From positions 1 through 64,000 of the forward strand of contig JODP01000010.1 of the NCBI GenBank assembly GCA_000719025.1: a stretch of 64,000 nucleotides of DNA. Direction: 5' to 3'. The position numbers were made by a program, and so were the translations under genes. The notes under the pieces are model-generated. The model was not told where the DNA came from. It made no database searches and saw only the letters and a list, made by a program, of their open reading frames with translations. The stretch is from Kineosporia aurantiaca JCM 3230 (GTDB lineage: Bacteria; Actinomycetota; Actinomycetes; Actinomycetales; Kineosporiaceae). This document shows positions 35,707 through 43,933 of this stretch, piece by piece. Positions within the stretch are counted from its first letter, which is position 1. Each line of letters begins with the position of its first letter.

Positions 35707-36223
35707 GAGGGGAAAGGTCCGCGGCCATCCGGTCGCGCAATTTATCAAGGGCCCGCTTGGCCTGGCTTTTGACCGTACCGGTGGAACAGGTCATCGCGTC
35801 GGCGGTCTCCTCCACACTGAGGTCATGGAAGTACCGCAGTACCAGCACCGCCCGCTGGCGGGCCGGCAAATCCCGGAGCGCCGCATACAGGGCGTCGGAG
35901 CGTAGCTCCCCGGCCGCCTGGTCGAAAGGCATGTATGTGCTGGTGGCGGCGCTGTCGGGCACCACGTCCGTGGTCCGTTCCCGACGCCACGGCCGACGCT
36001 TCTCGTCGATCAGTGCGTTCACCATGCTGCGCCGCACGTACGCCCGCGGATTGCGGGCCGCCCGGTACACCGGCCACTTCACGTACAGCGCGGTCAAGGT
36101 TGTCTGGACCAGGTCCTCGGCCAGATGACCGTCGCCCGCCGCCAACAACACCGCCGTCCTCAGCAGATCAGGACGGCGCTCCCGGACGAAAGCCCTGAAC
36201 TCCTCATCCGTGTGCGACTTCAT
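35678..36223 (-). CDS. SigE-family ECF RNA polymerase sigma factor
   Basis: 181 aa from ATG 36223 (GGAG upstream). SHTDEEFRAFVRERRPDLLR at the start, AEDLVQTTLTALYVKWPVYR and NPRAYVRRSMVNALIDEKRR in region 2, LPARQRAVLVLRYFHDLSVE with MTCSTGTVKSQAKRALDKLR in region 4. This is the SigE-type (SCO-like) ECF family of actinobacteria. Flanked by two paralogous membrane proteins, one on each side. Confidence 0.93.
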   Translation of the reverse strand: MKSHTDEEFRAFVRERRPDLLRTAVLLAAGDGHLAEDLVQTTLTALYVKWPVYRAARNPRAYVRRSMVNALIDEKRRPWRRERTTDVVPDSAATSTYMPFDQAAGELRSDALYAALRDLPARQRAVLVLRYFHDLSVEETADAMTCSTGTVKSQAKRALDKLRDRMAADLSPHESSGVYGA

Positions 36224-36312
36224 CGTGGCTCCATCATGCTCAGGCCGGCTCAGACGGATCACGCCGAAACCCCCGGGTGGACGAAACCCTCACTGCTTCG
36301 GCCCAGCCGGGG

Positions 36313-36344
36313 CACGGCTCCTCACCCTCGGGTGAGGAGCCGTG
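36313..36344 (-). terminator. Strong stem-loop terminator
   Basis: CACGGCTCCTCACC at 36313-36326 pairs perfectly with GGTGAGGAGCCGTG at 36331-36344 around a CTCG tetraloop. It lies 9 nt past the stop of the membrane protein gene at 36354 and upstream of the sigma gene, separating the two. Confidence 0.85.
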
Positions 36345-36353
36345 ACGACGGGA

Positions 36354-36902
36354 TCAGCCCTGGGCGATCTCCGGGGTGCCGGTGGAGTGCACACCGGCGG
36401 CGAACTCGGCGGTCGTGGCCTCGTCCCAGTCGAGCGTCTTGGGCAGCTGGAAAATCAGCGTGCGGTCCGAGGCCGGCACGAGCAGACCCGTTGCGTCACC
36501 TCCGGTGAAGTCGAAGCTGGTGGCCTTGACGTCACCGACCTTGATTTCCTTGGCATTCTGGCGCTCGACCGCCAGCTCGCTCTGGTTGGCCACGGTGACC
36601 AGGATCTTGCCCTCGAACATGTTCGGGTCCTGATTGGTGGCGCCCTTCTTGGCCAATACGAGCTTGCCCGCGTCGGCGGCCTGCACGTCCCAGCCGACCG
36701 GGACCTGGTCGATGCTGAAACCCTTGGGCTGCTTGCCCTCGTACGAGGTCAGCGAGGCGGCAATGGACGTGGTCGATTTCTGCGGGGCCGCGGTGACGGC
36801 CGAACCGGAGCCCAACAGGGAAAAGGCAAGCACCCCGGCGGCAGCGGTGGCGGCCAGACCAGCCGGCAGAAGGGCCTTGCGGCGGGAGAAAGAGTTGCTC
36901 AT
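36354..36902 (-). CDS. Single-pass membrane protein, paralog of 35029-35706
   Basis: 182 aa from ATG 36902. Basic N terminus, transmembrane helix KALLPAGLAATAAAGVLAFS, then an outside domain with GFSIDQVPVGWDVQAADAGK, FQLPKTLDWDEATTAEFAAG. Identity to the outside domain of the sigma partner gene is evident (VPxGWDxQ, GKILVxVAN, TLIFQxPxxLDWDxAT). It lacks the N-terminal cytoplasmic part, so it cannot bind the sigma factor in the same way and may act as a sensor, a competitor or a duplicate ligand-binding protein. Terminated by the hairpin at 36313. Confidence 0.8.
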   Translation of the reverse strand: MSNSFSRRKALLPAGLAATAAAGVLAFSLLGSGSAVTAAPQKSTTSIAASLTSYEGKQPKGFSIDQVPVGWDVQAADAGKLVLAKKGATNQDPNMFEGKILVTVANQSELAVERQNAKEIKVGDVKATSFDFTGGDATGLLVPASDRTLIFQLPKTLDWDEATTAEFAAGVHSTGTPEIAQG

Positions 36903-37024
36903 ACCCTCACGACGGAACGACGCAGAAGCGAGGTTGCATGCGCGGGCCGCGACTTTTGGCGCAAGCAAGCAGTCTTGCCGGTCGCCCGGGGCGGTCTCCG
37001 TTGTGATCACCGGCCGGGAAGCCG

Positions 37025-37933
37025 TCATACCTTGAGGAATGTGCCTGACACCCAGTCGGAGACGATCGCGGCGTACTGACTGGGGTCCTCCTCCCAAGCG
37101 CAGTGACCGGTAGCCAGAATGTCGAGTCGGCTGTGCGGCAGCAGGCTGTGCAAAATCTCGGCGTCCTCTGCCAGCGCGTAGGGATCATCGCGGCCGACCA
37201 CGACCTGAACCGGTGTGCTGAGCGTGGGCAGGAGCAGGCTCAGCACTTCGAGGTCGGCAGGATAGTGACGGACGTAGGCGATCGACTCCGCGAACCGGGT
37301 CCCCGCGTAGGAGGCGAGGTAGTCGTCGCGAACGATTTCCGGCACGTCGTAGTTCTTGATCGAGGACGTTGCGCCCCCGATCACCTCGGCCGGGTCCAGG
37401 GCCTGGAAAGGCTCCAGGGTGGGCGCCTCCACGAAAGCCTTCAGCAGGCCGTCAATGTGCAGCGGGAAGGTGGCCGCCCCGGCTCCAACGACCAGGCTGG
37501 CGAAGGTCTCCGGGTGGTCCGCCGCCGCGCAGAGGAGAGCAGAGGTGCCGATGTCAGGTCCGATACCGTGCGGCCGTTCGAGGCCGAGCGCCGCAGCGAA
37601 CCGGACGACGAACTTACCCATCGCCCTCGGGGCCATCAGTGCCGGATCCCCCTCAGAAAGACCGAAGCCCGGCAGGTCCAGCGCAACCAGTGAGAACTCG
37701 GCGGCCAGCGACTCCCACATCGGCTGGTAGGCGTAGAGACTTTCGGGCCACGGGCTCACCATGAGCAGGACCGGAGCATCGGCCCGCTCGTTCGTCGCGT
37801 ACCGGATGTGCAGGCCATCCAGCGTCAGAAATGTCGGTTCGAGGTCCATGGATGGATTCGACCACGTGCGGTCCGACGGCGGATCCCATGAATGGGTGAG
37901 ATCTGCTGACCCTCGAGAAGGGTTGAATCGCAT
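37025..37933 (-). CDS. Alpha/beta hydrolase with an Asp nucleophile motif
   Basis: 302 aa from ATG 37933, or 274 aa from ATG 37849 (MDLEPTFLTLDG). After VLLMVSPWPESLYAYQPMWE and the strand VALDLPGFGLSEG comes GPDIGTSALLCAAA, where the nucleophile position of GxSxG is Asp, as in epoxide hydrolases and haloalkane dehalogenases. The acid VVVGRDDPYAL and His GHCAWEEDP are in place. Last gene of the molybdenum-oxidase operon; the start is 2 nt from the DJ-1 stop. Possibly hydrolyses an epoxide or a halogenated product. Confidence 0.85.
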   Translation of the reverse strand: MRFNPSRGSADLTHSWDPPSDRTWSNPSMDLEPTFLTLDGLHIRYATNERADAPVLLMVSPWPESLYAYQPMWESLAAEFSLVALDLPGFGLSEGDPALMAPRAMGKFVVRFAAALGLERPHGIGPDIGTSALLCAAADHPETFASLVVGAGAATFPLHIDGLLKAFVEAPTLEPFQALDPAEVIGGATSSIKNYDVPEIVRDDYLASYAGTRFAESIAYVRHYPADLEVLSLLLPTLSTPVQVVVGRDDPYALAEDAEILHSLLPHSRLDILATGHCAWEEDPSQYAAIVSDWVSGTFLKV

Positions 37934-37934
37934 G

Positions 37935-38621
37935 TCATTCCGCTCGAGAAGACGCGGCCACGGCCGCGATGGCAACGTCGTAGGCGCTCACTGGATTCTG
38001 CCCGGTGACCAGTCGCTCGTCAGTGACGATGTGCGGTACCAGGAACCCGGCGGAGGTGTACCGGGCGCCTTGAGCGACAAGACGCTCTTCGAGCAGGAAC
38101 GGTACAATCGACTCGCGGTGAGTGGTGCGTTCCTCGAGGTTACTGAATCCGGTCAGGTTCTTGCCCTCGACTAGAAGCGTCCCGTCGGAGAGTCGCAGGT
38201 CGACCAAGGCCGCCGGGCCATGACACACGGCCGAGACGACGCCGCCGTTCTCGTAGACGCGCGCGCCGATCGCATGCAGGTCCTGGTTACCCGGGAAGTC
38301 CCACATGGCCCCGTGACCGCCCACGTAGAGGACGATCCCGTACTGGTCGGGGTCGACCTTGCCCGGCGTGGGCGCGGCCGCGAGCGCGGCTTGGACGTCA
38401 GGGTCCGTGCGGTAGCCGGGGACGAGTGGTTGCGGCACTCGATCGAACCCGTCATCCGGCGGAGGGCCGCCCTGCACGGTGCAGAAGTCGACCCTCCAGC
38501 CGAGCCGGGTGAAAACGGTCCAGGGATCGGCGGCTTCCATCACGGTATAACCTGAGGGCTGGCCGGTTTCACCGAGTCGGTCATGGCTAGTAATGCACAG
38601 GAGTGCCTTTCGTGCTTTCAT
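37935..38621 (-). CDS. DJ-1/PfpI (Hsp31-like) family protein
   Basis: 228 aa. The nucleophile elbow VSAVCHGPAALVDLRL carries the catalytic Cys, and the conserved EADPW-like segment (MEAADPWTVFTRLGWRV) and GGHGAMWDF give the metal/acid residues. Hsp31-like members are chaperones or glyoxalase III/deglycase-type enzymes acting on reactive carbonyls. Its start overlaps the XdhC stop (ATGA), so it is part of the molybdenum aldehyde-oxidase operon, where removing reactive aldehydes makes sense. Confidence 0.9.
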   Translation of the reverse strand: MKARKALLCITSHDRLGETGQPSGYTVMEAADPWTVFTRLGWRVDFCTVQGGPPPDDGFDRVPQPLVPGYRTDPDVQAALAAAPTPGKVDPDQYGIVLYVGGHGAMWDFPGNQDLHAIGARVYENGGVVSAVCHGPAALVDLRLSDGTLLVEGKNLTGFSNLEERTTHRESIVPFLLEERLVAQGARYTSAGFLVPHIVTDERLVTGQNPVSAYDVAIAAVAASSRAE

Positions 38622-39700
38622 GAGGCGAGCGTAGGAGGTGCGTCGTGACCACGGACACGGCTGATCGTGGTGCTGTCGACGCCACCCAGATCGTCCATGG
38701 AGTGAATGGGTCCTGAGGTTTCGGCCAAGCGAGCACCGGTGCCTCTGCGCTGAAGCAGGATGATCTCGGCGGCAATACTCACGGCGGTCTCGGCCGGAGT
38801 GCGGGAACCGAGGTCCAGACCGACGGGCGAGGACAGTCGTCTCAGCTGATCCTCGCCGACGCCGGCCTCACGCAGTCTCCGGAGCCGATCATCGTGGGTG
38901 CGCCGGGAGCCCATCGCGCCGATGTAGGCGACCGGCAGGTTCACCGCGAGCTCGAGCACGGGGATGTCGAACTTCGGATCATGGGTGAGCACGAGAATCA
39001 CGGTCCGGGCATCCACCTGTCCGGCCGCCACCTGTCCGGCCAGATATCGGTGTGGCCAGTCGTTGACCACCTGGTCCGCGGCCGGAAACCGCTCAGCGGT
39101 GGCGAATACCGCCCGGGCATCGCACACGGTGACCCGATAGCCGAGGAACGAGCCGATCTCGGCTGTCGCGGCGGCCTGCTCAGTGGAACCGAAGACGATT
39201 ATGCGGGGCGGCGCCGTGAAGGTGGTAACCAAGCACCGCTGCCCACCCTCGTCGATGAGACCGGACGTCGAGCCGTCCGTGCTGGATGGAATGATCCGGT
39301 GCGCGGCGTCGGCCAGCCTGGTCACCAGGGTGACCGGCTCACCGGCCCGGACCGCTTTGGCCAAGCCGGCGAACTCGGGAAAGGATTGCCGGTCGACCCG
39401 TTCCACGAGGACCTCGATCGTGCCGCCACAGGTCAGCCCGACGGCGAAAGCCTCGTCGTCACTGACGCCGAACCGGGCCGTTCCCGGCCGTCCCGTGAGC
39501 AGGACTTCCTGGCAGAGGCCGTAGACCGCCGCTTCCACGCAGTCACCGGAAACCGACCCGGTCACGGTTCCGTCGGGGCCGACGACCATCGCCGAGCCGG
39601 GCGGCCGGGGTGCGCTCGACCAGGTCCGGGTCACGGTGGCCAGAGCGGCGGATTCACCGGCCGCCCACCAGTCGAGCAGGGGTTGGAGCACGTCACGCAT
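38618..39700 (-). CDS. xdhC: XdhC/CoxI family molybdenum-cofactor insertion protein
   Basis: 360 aa from ATG 39700. An N-terminal CoxI-like part (LLDWWAAGESAALATVTRTW, GSVSGDCVEAAVYGLCQEVL, GLTCGGTIEVLVE) and a Rossmann-like C-terminal part (PRIIVFGSTEQAAATAEIGS, YIGAMGSRRTHDDRLRRL). XdhC binds Moco and helps sulfurate it and load it into xanthine-dehydrogenase-type enzymes. It overlaps the molybdenum-subunit gene by 8 nt. Cytoplasmic. Confidence 0.93.
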   Translation of the reverse strand: MRDVLQPLLDWWAAGESAALATVTRTWSSAPRPPGSAMVVGPDGTVTGSVSGDCVEAAVYGLCQEVLLTGRPGTARFGVSDDEAFAVGLTCGGTIEVLVERVDRQSFPEFAGLAKAVRAGEPVTLVTRLADAAHRIIPSSTDGSTSGLIDEGGQRCLVTTFTAPPRIIVFGSTEQAAATAEIGSFLGYRVTVCDARAVFATAERFPAADQVVNDWPHRYLAGQVAAGQVDARTVILVLTHDPKFDIPVLELAVNLPVAYIGAMGSRRTHDDRLRRLREAGVGEDQLRRLSSPVGLDLGSRTPAETAVSIAAEIILLQRRGTGARLAETSGPIHSMDDLGGVDSTTISRVRGHDAPPTLAS

Positions 39701-41792
39701 GGACGATTCCCGGCGGGTTGGAGAGCACTCTCGCCGGTGTGATGGGGAGGGCTCGATGACGGACGCCGGTGGCGTGCCACACGGCGTTGGCGATCGCGGC
39801 GGCCACACCGACGATCCCGATCTCCCCGGCGCCCTTGATCCCTGTCGGGTTGGCCAGATCGAGGTCGTCCACCCAGTCCACCTCGATCGTCGGCACGTCG
39901 GCGTTGGCCGCGTAGTGGTACCCCGCCAGATTAGCGTTGAGGTGACCACCGGACGCCGGGTCGCGCACGGCCTCCTCATGCAGGGCCATCGACAGGCCCC
40001 AGACCATGCCGCCGGCCAACTGACTACGTACCGTCAAGGGATTCACCACGCGTCCGATCGCGTAGACACCGAGGAGGCGACGTACTCGCACCTCACCGCT
40101 GGCAGTGTCCACGGCGACCTCGGCGAACTGAGCACCAAAGGCGTGGCGTTCGGGGCGGCCCCCGGCCCGGACCTGGTCTGCCGTGTTCACTCGGACGGTG
40201 AAAGGGCGTTCGGCACGGTCGTCGAGTCGGGCGCGCAGGGCTGTGCAGGCTTCGACGACGGCAAGCCCCCAGGAGGCGGTGCCGAACGAGTGACCGGCCA
40301 GGATGGCGGGGCCGAAATCACTGTCCGCAATGAGCATCCGGATTCGCTCGGGTGGGAGATCGAGCGCTTCGGCGGCAATCTGGGTAAGTGCGGTGCGGGC
40401 TCCGGTGCCGATGTCGGCGGCCGTGATGCGCACCGTTACGCTTCCGTCGGCCTCGGCGGTGGCCTCGGCGGTCGCTGGTGCTGTTTCCCCGGGATAGGTG
40501 GCCGCAGCCATACCGGTACCCAGGAGCCAGCGTCCCTCACGACGGAGGCCCGGACGCGGGTCCCGGGCGTCCCAGCCAAAGCGTCTTGCACCCTCGGTGT
40601 AGCACGCAATCACGTTTCGGCTGGTGAACGGCCGGCCGGAACCGGGGGCCAGCAAGGGCTCGTTGCGGATGCGCAGCGCGATCGGATCCGCGCCGCACAT
40701 CTGGGCCAGTTCGTCCATCGCTGATTCCAGGGCGAAGGAACCGGGGGCCTCGCCGGGACCGCGCATCCATTTGGGGATCGGGACGTCCAGCCGCACAACG
40801 CGATGACCGATCCGCAGAGCGTCGGCGGCGTACATGACCTTGCCGACGATGCCGGCCGGCTCCACGTACTCGAAAGTGGTAGCGGTCTGGGTGGCGGTGA
40901 TGTGCTCGTATGCACGCAGGCTCCCGTCGGGGTCGGCGCCCAGCCGGATCCGTTGTGAGGTCGGTGGCCGGTAACCGACTAACGAGAACATGTGACGACG
41001 GGTGAGGACAACGCGAACCGGTCGGTGCAGAACCAGAGCCGCCATCGCCGCCAGCACGGCCGGCGGGCGGGTGGTCGCCTTGGAGCCGAAAGCGCCCCCC
41101 ACATGCTCGGACCGGACCCGGACCTGGCTCAGGTCGAGGGCGAACAAGGTGGCGAGATCCTGGGCAACCGCGAATGCGCCCTGATTGGAGTCCACGACGT
41201 CCAGGCGGCCGGCTGCCCATCGGGCCATGGCCGCGTGCGGTTCCATGGCGTTGTGATGCTCTTCGGGTGTGGTGTAAGTCTGGTCAAGGACGACGGACGA
41301 TCCCGCGAGTTCGGCATCCAGGTCGCCGTGGGCGATCTCGGACGGCTGATGCAGGTTCACCTCCTGCGGTGTGTAGAGGCCGGGATGAGCGGCTGAGAAC
41401 GTCACGTCCCAGGGCTGAGCCTCATACTCGACCGGCAGGGACATCGCCGCCGCCCGGGCCTGCTCGAACGTCTCGGCCACGACCAGGGCCACCGGCCACC
41501 CCGCATACGGGATGCGGTCGTCCTGCAACAGTTGGAGATTCGGGTCTGGGTCGGTCCACCCCGCGCCCGCAACGAGACGGGGGCTGTTGCCGTGATGGAG
41601 AACGGCGACCACGCCAGGCATGGGGAGTACCGTTTCGGTGCCGATGGCGGTGATGCGCCCGCGAGGGATGGTGGCAAGCACCGGCCAGCCGCGCAGGAGT
41701 CCGTCGGCGGATATGTCACCGGAGTACCGCGCCGCGCCGGTTACTTTGTCGCGGCCCTCAATTCGGACGTGACCAGTACCGAAGGCGCTCAC
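39693..41792 (-). CDS. Molybdopterin-binding subunit of a xanthine-dehydrogenase-family aldehyde oxidase (PaoC-like)
   Basis: 699 aa. Early GHVRIEGRDKVTGAARYSGD, QPWDVTFSAA, HNAMEPHAAMARW, AFGSKATTRPPAVLAAMAAL, and near the end NPTGIKGAGEIGIVGVAAAI, where the Glu in GAGEIG is the catalytic base of molybdenum hydroxylases. Length and order match PaoC/YagR-type subunits. It oxidises an aldehyde or N-heterocycle by hydroxylation with water. Overlaps neighbours on both sides by a few nt. With no TAT signal on the iron-sulfur subunit it should be cytoplasmic. Confidence 0.95.
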   Translation of the reverse strand: MSAFGTGHVRIEGRDKVTGAARYSGDISADGLLRGWPVLATIPRGRITAIGTETVLPMPGVVAVLHHGNSPRLVAGAGWTDPDPNLQLLQDDRIPYAGWPVALVVAETFEQARAAAMSLPVEYEAQPWDVTFSAAHPGLYTPQEVNLHQPSEIAHGDLDAELAGSSVVLDQTYTTPEEHHNAMEPHAAMARWAAGRLDVVDSNQGAFAVAQDLATLFALDLSQVRVRSEHVGGAFGSKATTRPPAVLAAMAALVLHRPVRVVLTRRHMFSLVGYRPPTSQRIRLGADPDGSLRAYEHITATQTATTFEYVEPAGIVGKVMYAADALRIGHRVVRLDVPIPKWMRGPGEAPGSFALESAMDELAQMCGADPIALRIRNEPLLAPGSGRPFTSRNVIACYTEGARRFGWDARDPRPGLRREGRWLLGTGMAAATYPGETAPATAEATAEADGSVTVRITAADIGTGARTALTQIAAEALDLPPERIRMLIADSDFGPAILAGHSFGTASWGLAVVEACTALRARLDDRAERPFTVRVNTADQVRAGGRPERHAFGAQFAEVAVDTASGEVRVRRLLGVYAIGRVVNPLTVRSQLAGGMVWGLSMALHEEAVRDPASGGHLNANLAGYHYAANADVPTIEVDWVDDLDLANPTGIKGAGEIGIVGVAAAIANAVWHATGVRHRALPITPARVLSNPPGIVHA

Positions 41793-42775
41793 GCGGTCGC
41801 CTCCGCGGTGAGGTCGTCCAGGACAGCGACGATGAGATCTCGCAGCAGTGGAATCTTGTACTGGTTGTGCGGCAGCGGACGGGCCTCTGCGAGTTCGGCG
41901 GCGGCCGCCCGCCGGAACTCCTCCGTAGTGGCCGGACGGCCGGTGAGAGCTCTTTCTGCGACGGACGCCCGCCAGGGGCGTGCTGCCGCACCGCCAAGAG
42001 CAATACGGACGTCGTGCACCTGTGTCCCGCGAACCGCCAAGCTGGCCGCGACCGATCCGCTGGCGAAAGCAAAGGACGCTCGTTCTCGCACCTTTCGGTA
42101 GCGGGAGACGCCCTTCGCCGATGGGATGGTGATGCCGGTGATCAGTGCGTTCTCCGGGAGGGTGGTTTCGATGTGCGGGGTGGCCGCGACTGGGCTGTAG
42201 AACCCCTCCAGAGGGATCTGGATCGGCCCGTCTGGCGCCAAGGCCTCGACCGTGGTGTCCAAAGCCATCAGGGCCACCGCCATGTCGGAGGGGTGGGTGG
42301 CGACACAGTGCTCGCTCCAGTCAAAAATTGCATGGTTGTGGTGTTCTCCGGGGAGTGCCGGGCAACCACTGCCAGGCTCTCTTTTGTTGCAGGGCAGCGT
42401 GGTGTCGGCGAAGTACGCGCAGCGGGTGCGCTGCATCAGGTTCCCACCGACCGTGGCCATGTTGCGGAGCTGGCCGGATGCCCCAGCCAGGATGGCCTGC
42501 GACAGAGCACGGAAGTCACGCCGGATCGTCGAGTGCGCCGCGAGGTCGCTGTTGATCACGTTCGCGCCGATCCGCATTCCGCCGTCTGGCGTCGCATCGA
42601 TCGTGCCCAGTCCAGCCCTCGAGATGTCGATCAGCGCGATCGGTTGTTCAACACCGATCTTCATGAGGTCGACGAGGTTCGTGCCGCCGGCCAGGAACCG
42701 GCTTCCACGCCGGTCGGCGTGCAGCCTCACGGCCTGGGCGGCGTCGGTGGCCCGCACGTAACTGAATTCCTTCAT
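41789..42775 (-). CDS. FAD-binding subunit of molybdenum hydroxylase with extra 4Fe-4S loop (PaoB-like)
   Basis: 328 aa from ATG 42775, overlapping the upstream stop (ATGA). FLAGGTNLVDLMKIGVEQP is the FAD pyrophosphate loop and GASGQLRNMATVGGNLMQRT the second FAD loop. Between them and the C-terminal domain sits RCAYFADTTLPCNKREPGSG followed by C, the cysteine pattern that ligates an additional [4Fe-4S] cluster in PaoB and 4-hydroxybenzoyl-CoA reductase beta subunits, absent in ordinary xanthine dehydrogenase. Passes electrons from the iron-sulfur subunit to FAD and an acceptor. Confidence 0.94.
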   Translation of the reverse strand: MKEFSYVRATDAAQAVRLHADRRGSRFLAGGTNLVDLMKIGVEQPIALIDISRAGLGTIDATPDGGMRIGANVINSDLAAHSTIRRDFRALSQAILAGASGQLRNMATVGGNLMQRTRCAYFADTTLPCNKREPGSGCPALPGEHHNHAIFDWSEHCVATHPSDMAVALMALDTTVEALAPDGPIQIPLEGFYSPVAATPHIETTLPENALITGITIPSAKGVSRYRKVRERASFAFASGSVAASLAVRGTQVHDVRIALGGAAARPWRASVAERALTGRPATTEEFRRAAAAELAEARPLPHNQYKIPLLRDLIVAVLDDLTAEATA

Positions 42776-43269
42776 GCCACACCCGCCCGCAGCACAGCGG
42801 CCACGATCCCCCCGTATGCGCCGCAGCGGCAAAGGTTCCCGCTCATCCGTTCGCGAATCTCGGTCATATCCAATGCGAGGGGACTTTCACCATCAGTGGC
42901 CGCGCTGGGCCACCCGTCGGCGTACTCCTTGAGAACGGCCACGGCCGAGCAGATCTGACCGGGGGTGCAGTAGCCGCACTGGTATCCGTCAAGATCGATG
43001 AAGGCCTGCTGCACCGGATGCAGTTCCTCGCCCTCGGCGATGCCCTCGATGGTGGTGACCTCACGGCCGTCGACGGCAACCGTCAGTTGCAGGCAGGAGA
43101 CCACGCGGCGCCCGTCGAGCAGGACCGTGCAGGCCCCGCACTGCCCCTGGTCGCAACCCTTCTTGGAGCCGGTCAGGGCGAGCTTTTCCCTAATGGTGTC
43201 GAGCAGGCTCGAGCGCGTGTCCACGTCGAGAGCCTGCTGGACTCCGTTGACCGTCAGCGTGACCTTCAT
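42772..43269 (-). CDS. 2Fe-2S subunit of molybdenum hydroxylase (PaoA-like)
   Basis: 165 aa from ATG 43269; a longer frame to 43332 is dropped because the domain starts exactly at MKVTLTVNGVQQALDVD and GGGACAG lies upstream. First cluster: KKGCDQGQCGACTVLLDGRR plus VVSCLQL; second cluster: YQCGYCTPGQICSAV and MSGNLCRCGAYGGIV. All eight cysteines are present. There is no twin-arginine leader, unlike E. coli PaoA, so a cytoplasmic enzyme is predicted. First gene of the Mo-oxidase set. Confidence 0.95.
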   Translation of the reverse strand: MKVTLTVNGVQQALDVDTRSSLLDTIREKLALTGSKKGCDQGQCGACTVLLDGRRVVSCLQLTVAVDGREVTTIEGIAEGEELHPVQQAFIDLDGYQCGYCTPGQICSAVAVLKEYADGWPSAATDGESPLALDMTEIRERMSGNLCRCGAYGGIVAAVLRAGVA

Positions 43270-43354
43270 CTGTCCCAATTTAATGACTCTCCCTGCTCCA
43301 GCAGTCGATGAAGGTGGTGCTGATGTCACCACCCCCGAAGGGCGATTCGGGCCT

Positions 43355-43828
43355 TCAGGCGTCCTTCACCGGTTCCAGAAGGAAGACCGGGATATCTCGG
43401 GGAGATCGTTGGCGGTACTGCGCATACGGGGGCCAGACCGAATCAGCGATCGACCACCATCGGTCCTTCTCCACGCCGCGGATCTCACGGGCTCGCACCG
43501 TGCGTCGAGTGGCGCCGTCCTGCACCTGGACGACCGGGTGGGCGACGAGGTTGTGGTACCAGGACGGGTTCGCCGGCTGCCCTCCGGCCGAGGCGATCGC
43601 CGCGTAGGTGCCCTCGTGCTCGACCCGCATGACCGGCGTCTTCCGGATCGCCCCGGTCCGGGCCCCGGTCATGGTGAGAACCACGACCGGTCGGTCCTCA
43701 AGCGTGTTGGCCTCGACGCCGTTCGTGGACTCGTACCGGGCGACCTGATCACGAGCGCGCCGGCTACGACTCGGAAGGTAGTCATTCATGCGGCCAGCCA
43801 AGCTCCCCAGTGCCCCCGGGCGCGCCAC
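43355..43828 (-). CDS. Nitroreductase/deazaflavin (F420)-dependent oxidoreductase family protein
   Basis: 157 aa from GTG 43828; an internal ATG (MNDYLPSRSRRARDQVARYE) gives a shorter 144-aa form. Same family signatures as 7515-7976: MTGARTGAIRKTPVMRVEHE, NPSWYHNLVAHPVVQVQDGA, EKDRWWSIADSVWPPYAQYR. The start is next to twin TetR operators at 43872, and the stop is 86 nt before the Mo-oxidase iron-sulfur gene, so it may head that operon. It probably uses F420H2 to reduce a substrate. Confidence 0.87.
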   Translation of the reverse strand: MARPGALGSLAGRMNDYLPSRSRRARDQVARYESTNGVEANTLEDRPVVVLTMTGARTGAIRKTPVMRVEHEGTYAAIASAGGQPANPSWYHNLVAHPVVQVQDGATRRTVRAREIRGVEKDRWWSIADSVWPPYAQYRQRSPRDIPVFLLEPVKDA

Positions 43829-43871
43829 GCGAACAGGTGAGGACCGTGGGTGACGGACACCACATTGCGTT

Positions 43872-43915
43872 TTAGACGGACCTGTCTAATGCTGCTTTTA
43901 GACAACCCAGTCTAA
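43872..43915. promoter_or_regulatory. Two identical-arm TetR operators between divergent genes
   Basis: TTAGAC-N6-GTCTAA occurs at 43872-43889 and again at 43898-43915, both with perfect 6-bp arms and 26-bp spacing centre to centre. They are 18 nt before the SDR ATG and 43 nt before the F420-type gene. The TAGACNNNNNNGTCTA core is typical of LmrA/YxaF-like TetR proteins. The most likely binder is the TetR at 44682. Confidence 0.8.
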
Positions 43916-43933
43916 CAACCGAAGGGCACGGAC

